Shown here: piece after piece, positions 1 through 6,679 of the stretch | How positions within the stretch are numbered: the first letter of the stretch is position 1 | How the letters are laid out: the number at the start of each line of letters is the position of its first letter | Origin: JAGLHV01 sp023132075 [NCBI: bacterium] | Lineage (GTDB): Bacteria > CBDUZB01 > JAGLHV01 | DNA length: 9,000 nt | NCBI GenBank assembly: GCA_023132075.1 | Contig: JAGLYT010000046.1 | Span: 1-9,000 of the forward strand | Direction: 5' to 3' | The notes under the pieces: model-generated | Seen by the model: the letters and a program-made list of their open reading frames with translations, nothing else | Databases searched by the model: none | What the model was told of the DNA's origin: nothing | Program-made: the position numbers and the translations under genes

Positions 1-887
1 GAAGAAGTAATTGCATAAACATCCTCCGAAGAAAAATAATCGGGAGTTTGCTGCAAAATTTCCCTCTCTTCGTCTGTCTTGAAAATAACAAGAGGTCTCA
101 TAGAAAACACATCGGGTTTGTCTTTAATTATACTGATTCCTCTTATTCCATAAAAAAACAAAAATAATCCCCCTAAAATAAGCGCTCCCGATAAGACCTT
201 AAAAAAAGGATCTTTAAATCTAACTAAAAAAATCCCCGCACTTTTAGGAGGAGAATAGTCATCGCTTCCTTCCTCTAGAAACCTGAAAATCGTGCGTCCA
301 ATTAAAATTTCGTCCTTAGGCTGCAAAACAATCGCTTCATCTTCCCCTACTTCTTTTTTATTGACAAATGTTCTATTTCTACTTCTTTTATCGGTTAAAA
401 CATATTGACTATCCTGAAAACTAATAGTCGAATGTCTTCGCGAAACACTGGGATCAACATTTCCCCAAAGAATAACTTCATTAAAAACGTCACTCCTTCC
501 TATTCTTGTTTCACCGTGCTCTAATTCATACTTTTTGCCTTCAAACGCACCATAAATACCCAATAAATTATATGATTTTGACTCTTTTCTTCTCCTTTGG
601 ATTTTTTCTCTTAGCAACAAAGAACAATGGCCTACCCCGATTTCATCATTAACCCTCAAATTACAGCTTTCTATTTTTTTCCCGTTCACCAATGTTCCAT
701 AAGCAGTTTTTAAATCCTGAACTACAAATCCGTCACCCTCTTTTTTTACTATACAATGCTGTAAAGAAACAACCTTATCCTTAATTTGAATATCACACTC
801 TTCAGCACTACCTATAACAATCTGCCTGTCACGCAAAACACATTCTAAAATAATTTCTGCTTTCTTTTTTAACACTAATTTAAACAT
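1..887 (-). CDS. Tandem FHA-domain membrane protein, partial (C-terminus beyond the window)
   Basis: I translated this frame directly from the minus strand: 295 codons from ATG at 887 with no stop before the window edge. Two FHA (phosphothreonine-peptide-binding) domains are visible. The first covers about residues 20-85 and has IG at 25-26, SLQH at 41-44 and YGTLVNG at 63-69. The second covers about 125-200 and has IGR at 129-131, SRRH at 149-152 and NRTFVN at 171-176. A hydrophobic stretch at about 230-247 is one likely membrane helix, after which the chain continues without a recognisable domain. The inferred topology is FHA domains in the cytoplasm and a C-terminal part outside. In the first domain the usual GR is GS (Ser27), so it may not bind phosphopeptide. 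The gene follows the SLH gene by 54 bases and probably shares its transcript. The binding partner is unknown. The FHA call is firm; the biological role is not. Confidence 0.88.
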   Translation of the reverse strand, partial: MFKLVLKKKAEIILECVLRDRQIVIGSAEECDIQIKDKVVSLQHCIVKKEGDGFVVQDLKTAYGTLVNGKKIESCNLRVNDEIGVGHCSLLLREKIQRRRKESKSYNLLGIYGAFEGKKYELEHGETRIGRSDVFNEVILWGNVDPSVSRRHSTISFQDSQYVLTDKRSRNRTFVNKKEVGEDEAIVLQPKDEILIGRTIFRFLEEGSDDYSPPKSAGIFLVRFKDPFFKVLSGALILGGLFLFFYGIRGISIIKDKPDVFSMRPLVIFKTDEEREILQQTPDYFSSEDVYAITS

Positions 888-890
888 TAA

Positions 891-904
891 TCCCCCTGCT
901 CCTT
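891..904 (-). promoter_or_regulatory. Double Shine-Dalgarno region before the FHA gene
   Basis: Read on the minus strand, a canonical AAGGAG (904-899) lies 11 bases before the ATG at 887, and a G-rich AGGGGGA (897-891) lies 3-4 bases before it. Either could serve. The canonical one has slightly long spacing and the G-rich one slightly short spacing. Both support the start at 887. Confidence 0.6.
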
Positions 905-941
905 TAAAAAATAACTATCCTCTAATATTTTTCCATAAACA

Positions 942-1811
942 TTATCTTCTTTTTTTCTTTTTAGCATTAATTCTCCGAACTTGTTTAGTTAAAACATTTT
1001 TGACTTTGCGGGAATTATTAAGCATATTGGCAAACATATCCTCTCCTATCTCTTCACTAAGTTCTTCCAATAAATTCACTTTTTCTTTCACCGCAATAAA
1101 TTCCGCCTGTATTTTTTTAGGGATAGGAATATTACTCATTAATCGAGGCAAATCCTTCTTGATTTCTCTAATAATTTTTTTCATATCCACTGTGCCTTTT
1201 ACCCCGCTTGATGAAGGACTCTTGCCCAATACTTTACCAACTTCTTTTCTTATCACCATTTTAACTTGGGGAGAAGTGCGAATAATTCGGGCAATCGCCC
1301 CCACACTGGGACGTCCTCCACTTTTTCCTGCATTTAAAGAATCCACTTTTTCCTCTAAGAAGTCAAGCCTCTCTTCAGTTTTTTGAGTTAAAGATCCGCC
1401 TTTTGCCAATAGAGGTAATTCTTTTTTAACTTCAGATAGTATTATAGCCATATTTTCTTTACCTACTCCACCTTTTCGCAAAACAGCCAGCTGCTGTTTT
1501 GTTTTATTTAATTGAACAGTTAAACTACGCATTTTTTTGTCCAATACTCTCTGATATTCCATTAAGGTGCGGGTAAATTTATCATACTCATGAAGAGCCA
1601 TAATCAAATCTTCTCTTTTTATTGTCGCCGTAGGACGAAAATATCCTTTTCCATATTTACCAATAAACCCATTTAATACTCCATTTGTTTTGAAATTTTT
1701 AATTACATTTTTAATCTTAGGGCTTACATCTTTATACTCTTGCGCATTAAGTTTAATCGGTAAACCCACCAAAATCAACACAATTACTACTTTTAAAATT
1801 ACTTGTCTCAT
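942..1811 (-). CDS. Exported SLH-domain protein with duplicated coiled-coil repeat units
   Basis: The 289-residue protein starts with a signal peptide (Arg2, Lys7, a hydrophobic core at 8-18, and a probable cleavage after LNA at 21-23). A single S-layer homology domain follows at about 26-76: YKDVS at the front, GVLNGF in the middle, and YFRPTATIKRED before the last helix. In other bacteria such domains bind cell-wall polymers or peptidoglycan and tether envelope proteins. The rest is highly charged and predicted helical or coiled coil (about 77-112, 123-160 and 210-285). Residues 119-197 and 209-284 look like two copies of one unit: EVKKELP at 127 matches EIKKDLP at 216, and SPQVK at 180 matches SRKVK at 267. 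The tail is strongly basic (KKKKRR). No beta-barrel is seen, so this is not a full OmpM-type porin. A strong promoter and ribosome-binding site lie just upstream. A wall-bound spacer or tether is an inference. Confidence 0.82.
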   Translation of the reverse strand: MRQVILKVVIVLILVGLPIKLNAQEYKDVSPKIKNVIKNFKTNGVLNGFIGKYGKGYFRPTATIKREDLIMALHEYDKFTRTLMEYQRVLDKKMRSLTVQLNKTKQQLAVLRKGGVGKENMAIILSEVKKELPLLAKGGSLTQKTEERLDFLEEKVDSLNAGKSGGRPSVGAIARIIRTSPQVKMVIRKEVGKVLGKSPSSSGVKGTVDMKKIIREIKKDLPRLMSNIPIPKKIQAEFIAVKEKVNLLEELSEEIGEDMFANMLNNSRKVKNVLTKQVRRINAKKKKRR

Positions 1812-1819
1812 TTGTTATT

Positions 1820-1826
1820 ACCCCCT
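1820..1826 (-). promoter_or_regulatory. G-rich Shine-Dalgarno site for the SLH gene
   Basis: AGGGGGT on the minus strand lies 8 bases before the ATG at 1811. It equals AGGAGGT with one A-to-G change, which could still pair with a normal anti-Shine-Dalgarno through a G-U wobble. It supports this start codon. Confidence 0.65.
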
Positions 1827-1849
1827 CTGTATTGAACTAATTCTTTATA

Positions 1850-1878
1850 AAACTACCACAAATACATTCTTTTGTCAA
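1850..1878 (-). promoter_or_regulatory. Sigma-70-type promoter of the SLH-FHA gene pair
   Basis: On the minus strand a perfect -35 box TTGACA (1878-1873) is followed after 17 bases by TAGTTT (1855-1850), directly preceded by TGG, an extended -10 motif. The -10 hexamer matches consensus at only three positions, but the perfect -35 and the TG extension compensate. Transcription would begin near 1843, giving a leader of about 32 bases that contains the ribosome-binding site at 1826-1820. An 11-base palindrome, GATAAATTATC, at 1906-1916 lies about 30 bases upstream and could be an operator, though nothing else supports that. Confidence 0.65.
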
Positions 1879-2056
1879 TTAGATTTTCCTTATTAGATTA
1901 TTGCTGATAAATTATCCTATAAACTAATATCACCGATAACGACTCTCTCTTTCAATAATATGCCTCAAGACCTCATGATTATTTCTCTTTTCGAGATTCT
2001 TATAATTTTTTTATATATAACATTTTTCTATATATATTGTAAAAAAGTACTTAATT
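1879..2056. other. AT-rich spacer between the epimerase and SLH genes
   Basis: No coding potential is seen here. It holds an AT-only inverted repeat (TATATATA at 2012-2019 and 2029-2036, 9-base loop) and the small palindrome at 1906-1916. No GC-rich hairpin with a T-run follows the epimerase stop, so the end of the sugar operon transcript is not defined by a recognisable intrinsic terminator. Confidence 0.5.
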
Positions 2057-3058
2057 TTAGAACTTTATATTCTCTTCAATTTTTGTAAAATTTTTCTTAA
2101 TCCAATTAATTGTTTTTTCCAACCCGTCAAAAAACTCTACTTCGGGATTATACCCTAAAATTTTTCTTGCTTTATCAATAGACGCTCTTCTTCGAGTTGA
2201 ATTATCCCATTTTCTTTTTTCCAAAAAAATTATTTCTTTATTGTCTAATGCCTTATTTATTGATTTTGCTAAATCAATAATTTTAGTTTCCTTTCCTGAA
2301 GCAAGGTTTATCGCTTCTCCAACGGCTTGAGGAACTACTCCTCCGGATAAAATCCCGTCAACTATATCTTCCACATAAGTAAAATCTCTCGTTTCCTCCC
2401 CTGTCCCGGTAATAGGCAACTGCTGTTTATGCATTGCCCAATAAATAAAATTAGGAATAACATTTCGATACTTGCCGGGTATTTCTCCAGGACCATAAAC
2501 ATTAAAAAATCTCAATCTTACTACCGGTAAAGAGTAATGATTACAGAAAAAATTACAATACAACTCTCCCAACAATTTAGTAATTTGATAGGGGGTATCC
2601 AGGTTTATCGACTTGTAATCTTCCTTTAAAGGCAGGGGAGCATGATTACCATATACAGAACATCCGGAAGAAGCATAAACGACTTTTTTGACTTCAAACT
2701 GATGAGCTTGTTGAAGAATTCTTAATGTTCCCAGACCACCTACCATTAAATCTTTTTGAGGATGTTCGACAGAATTCCGGTTGGCAAATAAAGCAGCTAA
2801 ATGAAACACATAATCAAGCCCTTCTGAAAATAACTCTTTCAACAACATTTCATTTAAAATATCTCCCTGGACAAAAGTAAGATTAGACACCTCTGGAATA
2901 TTCCACCTTGCAGAAGAAGAAAGATCATCCAATACAATTATTTTTTTTACTTCCAAACGTGCTAAAGCAGAAACCAAATTACTTCCAATGCAACCTGCAC
3001 CACCGGTAATAAGTATTTTTTTGTTTTTATATTCTTTCAAAAATTTGTTTTCTTTCAT
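2057..3058 (-). CDS. NAD-dependent nucleotide-sugar epimerase/dehydratase (extended SDR)
   Basis: This 333-residue protein is an extended short-chain dehydrogenase/reductase of the kind that epimerises or dehydrates nucleotide-linked sugars in the cytoplasm. The Rossmann motif TGGAGCIGSN lies at 18-27, the strand end with acidic residues at 43-45 (LDD), the NAD-side HLAA at 86-89, and the catalytic YQITK (Tyr157, Lys161). RFFNVYGPGE at 183-192 and RDFTYVEDIVDG at 224-235 are typical of GalE-like and related enzymes. The size is normal for the family. In the YASSGCSVYG segment (128-137) the position that usually holds the catalytic Ser/Thr is Gly132, with Ser131 just before it. I prefer the ATG at 3058 to the adjacent one at 3061, because AGGGGA at 3067-3062 abuts the first ATG. 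The gene starts within 10 bases of the glycosyltransferase stop. The exact sugar substrate cannot be told, so I give no gene symbol. Confidence 0.9.
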   Translation of the reverse strand: MKENKFLKEYKNKKILITGGAGCIGSNLVSALARLEVKKIIVLDDLSSSARWNIPEVSNLTFVQGDILNEMLLKELFSEGLDYVFHLAALFANRNSVEHPQKDLMVGGLGTLRILQQAHQFEVKKVVYASSGCSVYGNHAPLPLKEDYKSINLDTPYQITKLLGELYCNFFCNHYSLPVVRLRFFNVYGPGEIPGKYRNVIPNFIYWAMHKQQLPITGTGEETRDFTYVEDIVDGILSGGVVPQAVGEAINLASGKETKIIDLAKSINKALDNKEIIFLEKRKWDNSTRRRASIDKARKILGYNPEVEFFDGLEKTINWIKKNFTKIEENIKF

Positions 3059-3061
3059 CAT

Positions 3062-3067
3062 TCCCCT
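3062..3067 (-). promoter_or_regulatory. Shine-Dalgarno site deciding the epimerase start
   Basis: AGGGGA (minus strand) sits between the glycosyltransferase stop TAA (3070-3068) and the tandem ATGATG at 3061-3056. It directly abuts the first ATG and is 3-4 bases from the second, which favours initiation at 3058. The arrangement suggests translational coupling to the upstream gene. Confidence 0.5.
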
Positions 3068-4306
3068 TTACACATCCCCTCTGCAAAAAATTTCCTTAAA
3101 TACTTTTTCGTATTTAGCTATACAAATGTCCCTGGAAAAATATTGTTGGGCATACATCCTGCCCTTTTTACTTAATTCATTTCTTAAACTACGGCTATTA
3201 TATAACTTCATAATAGCCTGTGTCAACATTTGTGAGTTTCCCGGCTCAACACAAAGCCCGCATCCGGCTTCTTTAATAAGACAAATAGCATCGCTATCAA
3301 AATTCATACCGGCAATGAAAGGACGGGCGCTACTCATAATAGATACAATTTTAGAAGGGACCACCGGGGTCTTAACTTCTTCTTTGAGAGTAACCAGGCA
3401 AACATCCGAAGCAGCTAAAACAGACGGATATTTTTCCCTGGGTTGAAAAGGTAAAAATTTTACATTCCTCAAATTATTAACTTTTACTTTTTTTTCCAAC
3501 CCCGCTTTTTTAATCCCTCCCCCAACCAGAAGAAATAATATTTTTTCACAATCCCTTAATTGTAAAGCACTTTCTATTATAACTTCCATATCCTGGGAAT
3601 ATCCCATTACACCTACGAAAGAAACGACAAATCTATTATCTAAAAAATGTTCTTTTCGAAACCGGTTAGATCTATTTGAGGGATTTATTAAATCCGTATC
3701 CGCCCAATTAGGAATAACTGTTACTTTGTAAGCACCGGCACCCTTATTAATTACATGTTTTTTATTCCCCGGTGAATGAACGGTAATAAAATCCGCTTTT
3801 TTATAAATAAATTTTTCTATGGTTTTGAAAAATTTAATCAAATATTTATTTTTTAAAACACCCAGGTCTATCGCACTTTGGGGAAATAAATCCTGAACAT
3901 TAACTCCTACATAACTTTTTTTTATCTTACCTAAAAAATATCCGGAAAGCCCTAAAGGGAGAGGAGGTGAATAGAGAAGAATAAGGTCACAGGAAGCAAA
4001 AAAAAGACCGGCAAAAAAAAGGAACAATGCTGTAATAAACTGATTTAATCCTTTAAATACCGGAATACTTCCGGAAAAAAGAGGAATTCTTAATCTAATA
4101 ACCCTAATACCTGCTACTAATTCCCGTATTATAAATTTACCCTTGTAGTCTTTCATTCTTTTTTTATCAACATTATACCTGGGAAAACCTGTAATTACAG
4201 TAACCATATATTTTTTTGCTAAACTTTCCGCAAGCTCATAAAAAAGGTGGGAAGCAGAACCAATTTCAGGAGGAAAATAAGCCGTTAATAATAATACTTT
4301 CATCAT
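3068..4306 (-). CDS. Glycosyltransferase family 4 (WbuB-like)
   Basis: This 412-residue GT-B fold transferase is predicted to pass a sugar from a nucleotide donor to a growing lipid-linked glycan at the inner face of the membrane. The N-terminal acceptor domain begins with VLLLTAYFPPEIGSASH (4-20), the usual opening of WbuB-like family 4 enzymes, and contains a hydrophobic segment (about 88-125) that probably contacts the membrane. The C-terminal donor domain has VIPNWAD (197-203), FVGVMGYSQDM (230-240), LVGGG (260-264), FLPFQPRE (284-291), the PSK donor-site motif (317-319), and E346 in IKEAGCGLCVEPG. The start overlaps the end of the oxidoreductase gene by four bases (ATGA), a sign of translational coupling. 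A second ATG follows immediately at 4303. The flanking sugar-modifying enzymes suggest a surface polysaccharide or O-antigen pathway. Donor and acceptor are unknown. Confidence 0.9.
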   Translation of the reverse strand: MMKVLLLTAYFPPEIGSASHLFYELAESLAKKYMVTVITGFPRYNVDKKRMKDYKGKFIIRELVAGIRVIRLRIPLFSGSIPVFKGLNQFITALFLFFAGLFFASCDLILLYSPPLPLGLSGYFLGKIKKSYVGVNVQDLFPQSAIDLGVLKNKYLIKFFKTIEKFIYKKADFITVHSPGNKKHVINKGAGAYKVTVIPNWADTDLINPSNRSNRFRKEHFLDNRFVVSFVGVMGYSQDMEVIIESALQLRDCEKILFLLVGGGIKKAGLEKKVKVNNLRNVKFLPFQPREKYPSVLAASDVCLVTLKEEVKTPVVPSKIVSIMSSARPFIAGMNFDSDAICLIKEAGCGLCVEPGNSQMLTQAIMKLYNSRSLRNELSKKGRMYAQQYFSRDICIAKYEKVFKEIFCRGDV

Positions 4307-6459
4307 TTTTTCAAAATTTCTTCCAATTCTATTTTAACACAATTTCCGATTTTAAGAGAATCCAATGCCTTAAAAGTAGTTAAGGTCGTATACAAATATT
4401 GCTTAAAAAGTTTTTCCTGCTCAAATATGCCAGAATCAAAAAAATAATTTAATTCATTAATATAACCCAAATCCTGAGACAGTTTAACAATCTGTTTCTT
4501 TTTATTCCCTCGAACTATTGTTAATTTTTTAAAATCTTCTATGGTTACCACCGAATCTTCGGAAAAAATTTCTACCCGCTCTCTGGAAAAAGCTCTGGTC
4601 CCTTTGGTAGTATAAATAATAGTTCCTACCGACCCATCAGAAAAACACATAGTCAAGCAAACATTATCACTCTCATTATATTTACCCAGGTGACCTCCAA
4701 TAGACTCAAGATAAATTTTTTGGGGATAAGCATCAGTAATGAATTGGAAAAAATCAACAAAATGGCATACCTCCCCAATAATTCTTCCACCGCTAATTTC
4801 TACATTATTCACCCAATGTCCATCGGCAACATTTCCTGCATTAACTCTATAATTCATCATTAGCGCTGTATTTCTTTTCTCCCAACAGGACTTAGCCTGC
4901 ATAGCTAAAGAACTAAATCTTCGATTAAACCCCACCATCAATCTCTGCCCTGACCGGCTAAATATTTTTACTATTTGTTTTAATTCATTAATATTAATAC
5001 ACAGGGGTTTTTCTACAAAAACATTTTTCCCTGCCTCCAAAGCATCTATAACCATTTTAGAATGAAGATTGTGCGGAGTAGAAATAATAACACTCCCTAT
5101 TGATTTGTCATATAAAATATCTTTGTAATCCGACGAACAATAATTGAATCCGAATTTTTTCCCTACTTGTTGGGAAGATATCCCTTTAGTGGTAGCTATT
5201 CCAACCAAATTTATTTTATGAATTTTTCCTAAAGCCGGCAACAAAATATTCTTAGAAAAATTTCCTCCTCCGATAAAACCAACGTTTGAGGCAGAAATTT
5301 GGCTATTGCTGCTTTTTCTAAAAAAAACCACCTTCGTTTCTTTTTCCTCATTATTAATTTTTAAATTGTTATCATACCTAAAAGCAACCCCTATATGCGT
5401 TTTTTTCTTTTTAAGAATCATCTCATAACATTTTAACGCTTCTTCTATTTCAAAATAATGGGTAATTAACTTATCCATCTTTACTTTCTTTTTTACTAAA
5501 AGATCAATAAAATGTTCAATATTCTTTTTTTGAGTCCAACGGCTGATTTCCGGAGGATAATCGTTTTCCACACCTGCTGCTCTGGATACAATAAATGATA
5601 ATTCTTTTTCCCAAAAAATTTTTCTGGTTAGTTTTAAATCAGCTACACCTACTAAAACAATCCTTCCTTTTTTTCGAGAAATATCTTCTGCTAATCGAAC
5701 AGGTTTTACATCATTACTTGCCGCAGTAATGATCACTGCATCAAAACCATTATTTTGGGTAAAATTTTCAACCTTAGATAAAATATCATCATCATCCGCA
5801 TTTAACCCTAAATCAACTTTTAACTCTTCAGCCAATTTTACCTTACTTTCATCTATGTCAATACCAACCACCCTGCACCCGTAAGATTTTAAAATCTGGA
5901 CAGTAATTAACCCGATTAATCCCAGACCGAGCACGGCAACATTTTCACCAAAACTTAAATTAGCTTTCCTTATTCCGTTAACGGCAATTGCCCCAATCAT
6001 CCCAAAAGATGCTGATTCAAAATCCAGCTCATCAGAAAACTTATTGCATAAATTATCCGGCACCCATATATATTCCGCATGTACGGCGAATCCTGCTCCG
6101 GCACAAACTACCCTATCCCCAACTTTAAAACCCTCAACCCCTTCACCTATTTCTACTACCTCCCCACTTGAACTATATCCCATCGGTATCGACTCATCCA
6201 AACGATTCATCGCCTCTTTAAAAACACTTATAAATCCTTCTTTTAATGCTTTTTGATAAGCTAACCGAACCAAATCCGGGCGGGCAAGAGCCTTACTCAA
6301 CAAACTTTTTTTGGCCATATCAATCATTAATCTCTCTGTCCCCACACTAACCGCAGAACAAATATTACGCACTATTATACCCCCTGATTTACAAAAAGGG
6401 GGAGAAACTTCTTCTAATTTTATTTTGCCTGTTTTATAATTTTGAACAACCTGCTTCAT
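4303..6459 (-). CDS. Bi-domain oxidoreductase: zinc-less MDR fused to Gfo/Idh/MocA
   Basis: Read from ATG at 6459 this is a 718-residue fusion. Residues 1-360 resemble medium-chain (alcohol) dehydrogenases: GYSSSGEVVEIGEGV (94-108), KVGDRVVCAG (112-121) and the nucleotide site GLGLIG (178-183) with an acidic strand end at D201. Zinc ligands are missing: GHE is replaced by GYS (94-96), and the four-Cys structural site is absent. A linker (about 361-390) leads to a Gfo/Idh/MocA-type oxidoreductase: GFIGGGN (394-400), STPHNLH (460-466), VEKPL (482-486), and the ExxHxxD set E563, H566 and D569. Such fusions occur in polysaccharide gene clusters, but to my knowledge their reaction is unproven; redox change of a nucleotide sugar is the inference. 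The frame stays open to an ATG at 6534, but that region contains the predicted promoter, and AGGGGA lies 9 bases before 6459. The TGA stop overlaps the glycosyltransferase start. Confidence 0.9.
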   Translation of the reverse strand: MKQVVQNYKTGKIKLEEVSPPFCKSGGIIVRNICSAVSVGTERLMIDMAKKSLLSKALARPDLVRLAYQKALKEGFISVFKEAMNRLDESIPMGYSSSGEVVEIGEGVEGFKVGDRVVCAGAGFAVHAEYIWVPDNLCNKFSDELDFESASFGMIGAIAVNGIRKANLSFGENVAVLGLGLIGLITVQILKSYGCRVVGIDIDESKVKLAEELKVDLGLNADDDDILSKVENFTQNNGFDAVIITAASNDVKPVRLAEDISRKKGRIVLVGVADLKLTRKIFWEKELSFIVSRAAGVENDYPPEISRWTQKKNIEHFIDLLVKKKVKMDKLITHYFEIEEALKCYEMILKKKKTHIGVAFRYDNNLKINNEEKETKVVFFRKSSNSQISASNVGFIGGGNFSKNILLPALGKIHKINLVGIATTKGISSQQVGKKFGFNYCSSDYKDILYDKSIGSVIISTPHNLHSKMVIDALEAGKNVFVEKPLCININELKQIVKIFSRSGQRLMVGFNRRFSSLAMQAKSCWEKRNTALMMNYRVNAGNVADGHWVNNVEISGGRIIGEVCHFVDFFQFITDAYPQKIYLESIGGHLGKYNESDNVCLTMCFSDGSVGTIIYTTKGTRAFSRERVEIFSEDSVVTIEDFKKLTIVRGNKKKQIVKLSQDLGYINELNYFFDSGIFEQEKLFKQYLYTTLTTFKALDSLKIGNCVKIELEEILKK

Positions 6460-6468
6460 TATTTTTTG

Positions 6469-6474
6469 TCCCCT
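6469..6474 (-). promoter_or_regulatory. Shine-Dalgarno site deciding the oxidoreductase start
   Basis: AGGGGA on the minus strand lies 9 bases before the ATG at 6459. The competing ATG at 6534 has no purine-rich site in front of it. From 6459 the protein begins MKQVVQNYKTGKIKLEEV, which matches the way I recall this fused family starting. Confidence 0.7.
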
Positions 6475-6505
6475 ATCCCAAAATTCAGTCCGTCTAATAT
6501 ATTTA

Positions 6506-6534
6506 CTTATACAAAAAAACCCCTTAAAAATCAA
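6506..6534 (-). promoter_or_regulatory. Sigma-70-type promoter of the three-gene sugar cassette
   Basis: On the minus strand TTGATT (6534-6529, four of six matches to -35) is followed after exactly 17 bases by TATAAG (6511-6506, five of six matches to -10). Transcription would start near 6499, giving a leader of about 40 bases with the ribosome-binding site at 6474-6469. It would drive the oxidoreductase, glycosyltransferase and epimerase genes as one unit. Read-through from def cannot be excluded, because no intrinsic terminator is visible between the two. Confidence 0.6.
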
Positions 6535-6588
6535 TTAAATTATATTAGAAAAACAAATCCTACTCTATAAAAAAACAACTAACAATCT

Positions 6589-6654
6589 AACCTGAATTTT
6601 ATATTAGAGGAAAAAATCCATCTGACTAATATTTAATGAAAAAACATTCAGGTT
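6589..6654. repeat. Nine-base inverted repeat upstream of the sugar cassette
   Basis: AACCTGAAT (6589-6597) and ATTCAGGTT (6646-6654) are perfect inverted copies separated by 48 bases. They lie 55 to 120 bases upstream of the predicted -35 box of the cassette promoter. The spacing suits a pair of regulator half-sites or a looped structure better than a terminator. In such AT-rich sequence a chance match is possible. Confidence 0.35.
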
Positions 6655-6664
6655 TAACCGTTAG

Positions 6665-6679
6665 CAAATATATTATTTG
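6665..6679. repeat. Short AT-only palindrome downstream of def
   Basis: CAAATA and TATTTG flank a 3-base centre to give a perfect 15-base palindrome about 40 bases past the def stop. It has no G-C stem and no T-run on the minus strand, so it is a poor terminator. An operator is possible, but so is chance. Confidence 0.25.

Noticed and set aside
1000-1386. Open frame of 128 codons on the plus strand
   Set aside because: It lies wholly opposite the SLH coiled-coil gene. Its protein is low-complexity Leu/Ile/Ser-rich, as expected from the complement of Lys/Glu codons, and it has no ribosome-binding site.
1820-1850. TATAAA at about 1844-1849 as the -10 box of the SLH promoter
   Set aside because: It would lie 23 bases from the perfect TTGACA. 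The extended TGG-TAGTTT at 17 bases is the better partner.
2012-2036. AT-only hairpin TATATATA/TATATATA after the epimerase gene as a terminator
   Set aside because: The stem has no G-C pair and would be very weak. Alternating TA runs arise easily in such AT-rich sequence.
2988-3446. Open frame of 152 codons on the plus strand
   Set aside because: It overlaps the epimerase and glycosyltransferase genes, both of which have intact motifs, and it resembles no known family.
3068-4306. Assigning the glycosyltransferase a specific gene name such as wbuB
   Set aside because: The N-terminal opening and donor-domain motifs fit the broad WbuB-like group, but donor and acceptor specificity cannot be read from sequence alone.
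6044-6256. Short plus-strand open frame inside the oxidoreductase gene
   Set aside because: The opposite strand encodes the conserved GYSSSGEVVEIG and KVGDRV region, and the Pro/Ser/Thr-rich product is a complement artefact.
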